Source of the DNA: Saccoglossus kowalevskii
Taxonomy: Eukaryota; Hemichordata; Enteropneusta; Harrimaniidae
Length of the DNA: 20,959 bases
Reading direction: 5' to 3'
NCBI RefSeq assembly: GCF_000003605.2
Contig: NW_003115952.1
Coordinates: 1-20,959 of the forward strand
Positions 20,628 to 20,959 of the stretch are shown piece by piece. The notes below the pieces were generated by a model. It was not told the origin of the DNA, did not search any database, and saw nothing but the letters and a program-made list of their open reading frames with translations. The position numbers and the translations under genes were made by a program. The stretch's first letter is position 1, and every line of letters begins with the position of its first letter.

Positions 20628-20959
20628 GCGTTCATTGTGTACTGTACTATGTTGCATTATGTGTTGTATTACGTTGCATTATGTGTGTCGGGTTACGTTG
20701 CATTGTGTGTTGTATTAAGTAGCATTATGTGCTGTATTACGTTGCATTGTGTGTTGTATTACGTTGCATTAAGTGTGTCGGATCACGTTGCATTGTGTGT
20801 TGTATTAAGTTGCATTGTGTGTTGTATTACGTTGCATTGTGTGTTTTATTAAGTTGCATTGTGTGTTGTATTACGTTGCATTGTGTGTCGTATTACGTTG
20901 CATTGTGTGTTGTTTTACGTGGCATTATGTGTTGTATAACGTTGCATTAAGTGTCGTAT
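20628..20959. repeat. 22-bp minisatellite, at least 14 units, cut by the window end
   Basis: The unit is GTTGCATTGTGTG followed by TTGTATTAC or TTGTATTAA. Regular units can be counted from 20651, with a degenerate start from about 20628. Eleven complete units are 22 bp. Two, at 20673-20696 and 20763-20786, are 24 bp with the insert-bearing form GTGTGTCGG, and they lie exactly four units (90 bases) apart. Reading frames through the array are rich in Cys, Leu and Val (such as CVVLRCI) and are by-products of the repeat. The right end of the array is outside the window. Confidence 0.95.

Noticed and set aside
20616-20950. Cys/Leu/Val-rich plus-strand frames as a membrane protein
   Set aside because: They are translations of the 22-bp minisatellite. 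The hydrophobic pattern follows from the repeat itself.

Overview
The window reads as AT-rich, gene-poor nuclear DNA of a metazoan. By eye roughly two thirds of the bases are A or T. The evidence is the absence of any long or conserved reading frame on either strand, the density of short nonautonomous transposon-like elements with inverted ends, several tandem arrays of different unit length, and simple AT and AAAT tracts. The base composition and the mix of short elements and minisatellites would suit a marine invertebrate such as a mollusc, but nothing here fixes the taxon. I found no protein-coding gene, tRNA, rRNA or recognisable exon that I would defend.

Layout. At 30-196 lies a short element flanked by TTAA with GC-rich inverted ends. 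From 197 to about 6447 there is AT-rich unique sequence with a few hairpins, an AAAT microsatellite (3285-3310) and a small CACGTG plus GGCGGCCAT cluster (4330-4370). The dominant feature is a 34-bp minisatellite at 6449-9130, about 79 units with no net insertion or deletion. It shows two variant domains and embedded segmental duplications at offsets of 7, 16 and 23 units. Downstream come a 285-bp inverted-repeat element (9390-9674) and a separate 919-bp element with TTAA ends (9818-10736).

From 10737 to about 12900 there is unassigned AT-rich DNA. A decayed tandem repeat of about 128 bp (about 12900-13760) follows, with an AAGATGGCGGCC-like core in most units. Then comes a long unassigned stretch to 18032. 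The last 3 kb is a cluster of relatives of the 285-bp element: a degenerate reversed copy at 18033-18215, an isolated end at 18374-18408, a half copy at 19523-19610 and a full copy at 19680-19970. A decayed 66-bp tandem repeat (19016-19250) sits among them. The window ends inside a 22-bp minisatellite (from about 20628) that continues past the edge.

The long minus-strand reading frames over the 34-bp array (up to 260 codons) are an arithmetic effect of the repeat and are not called as genes. No genes act together here. What the window shows is repeat evolution: one MITE-like family caught at several stages of decay, and four tandem arrays of different ages.
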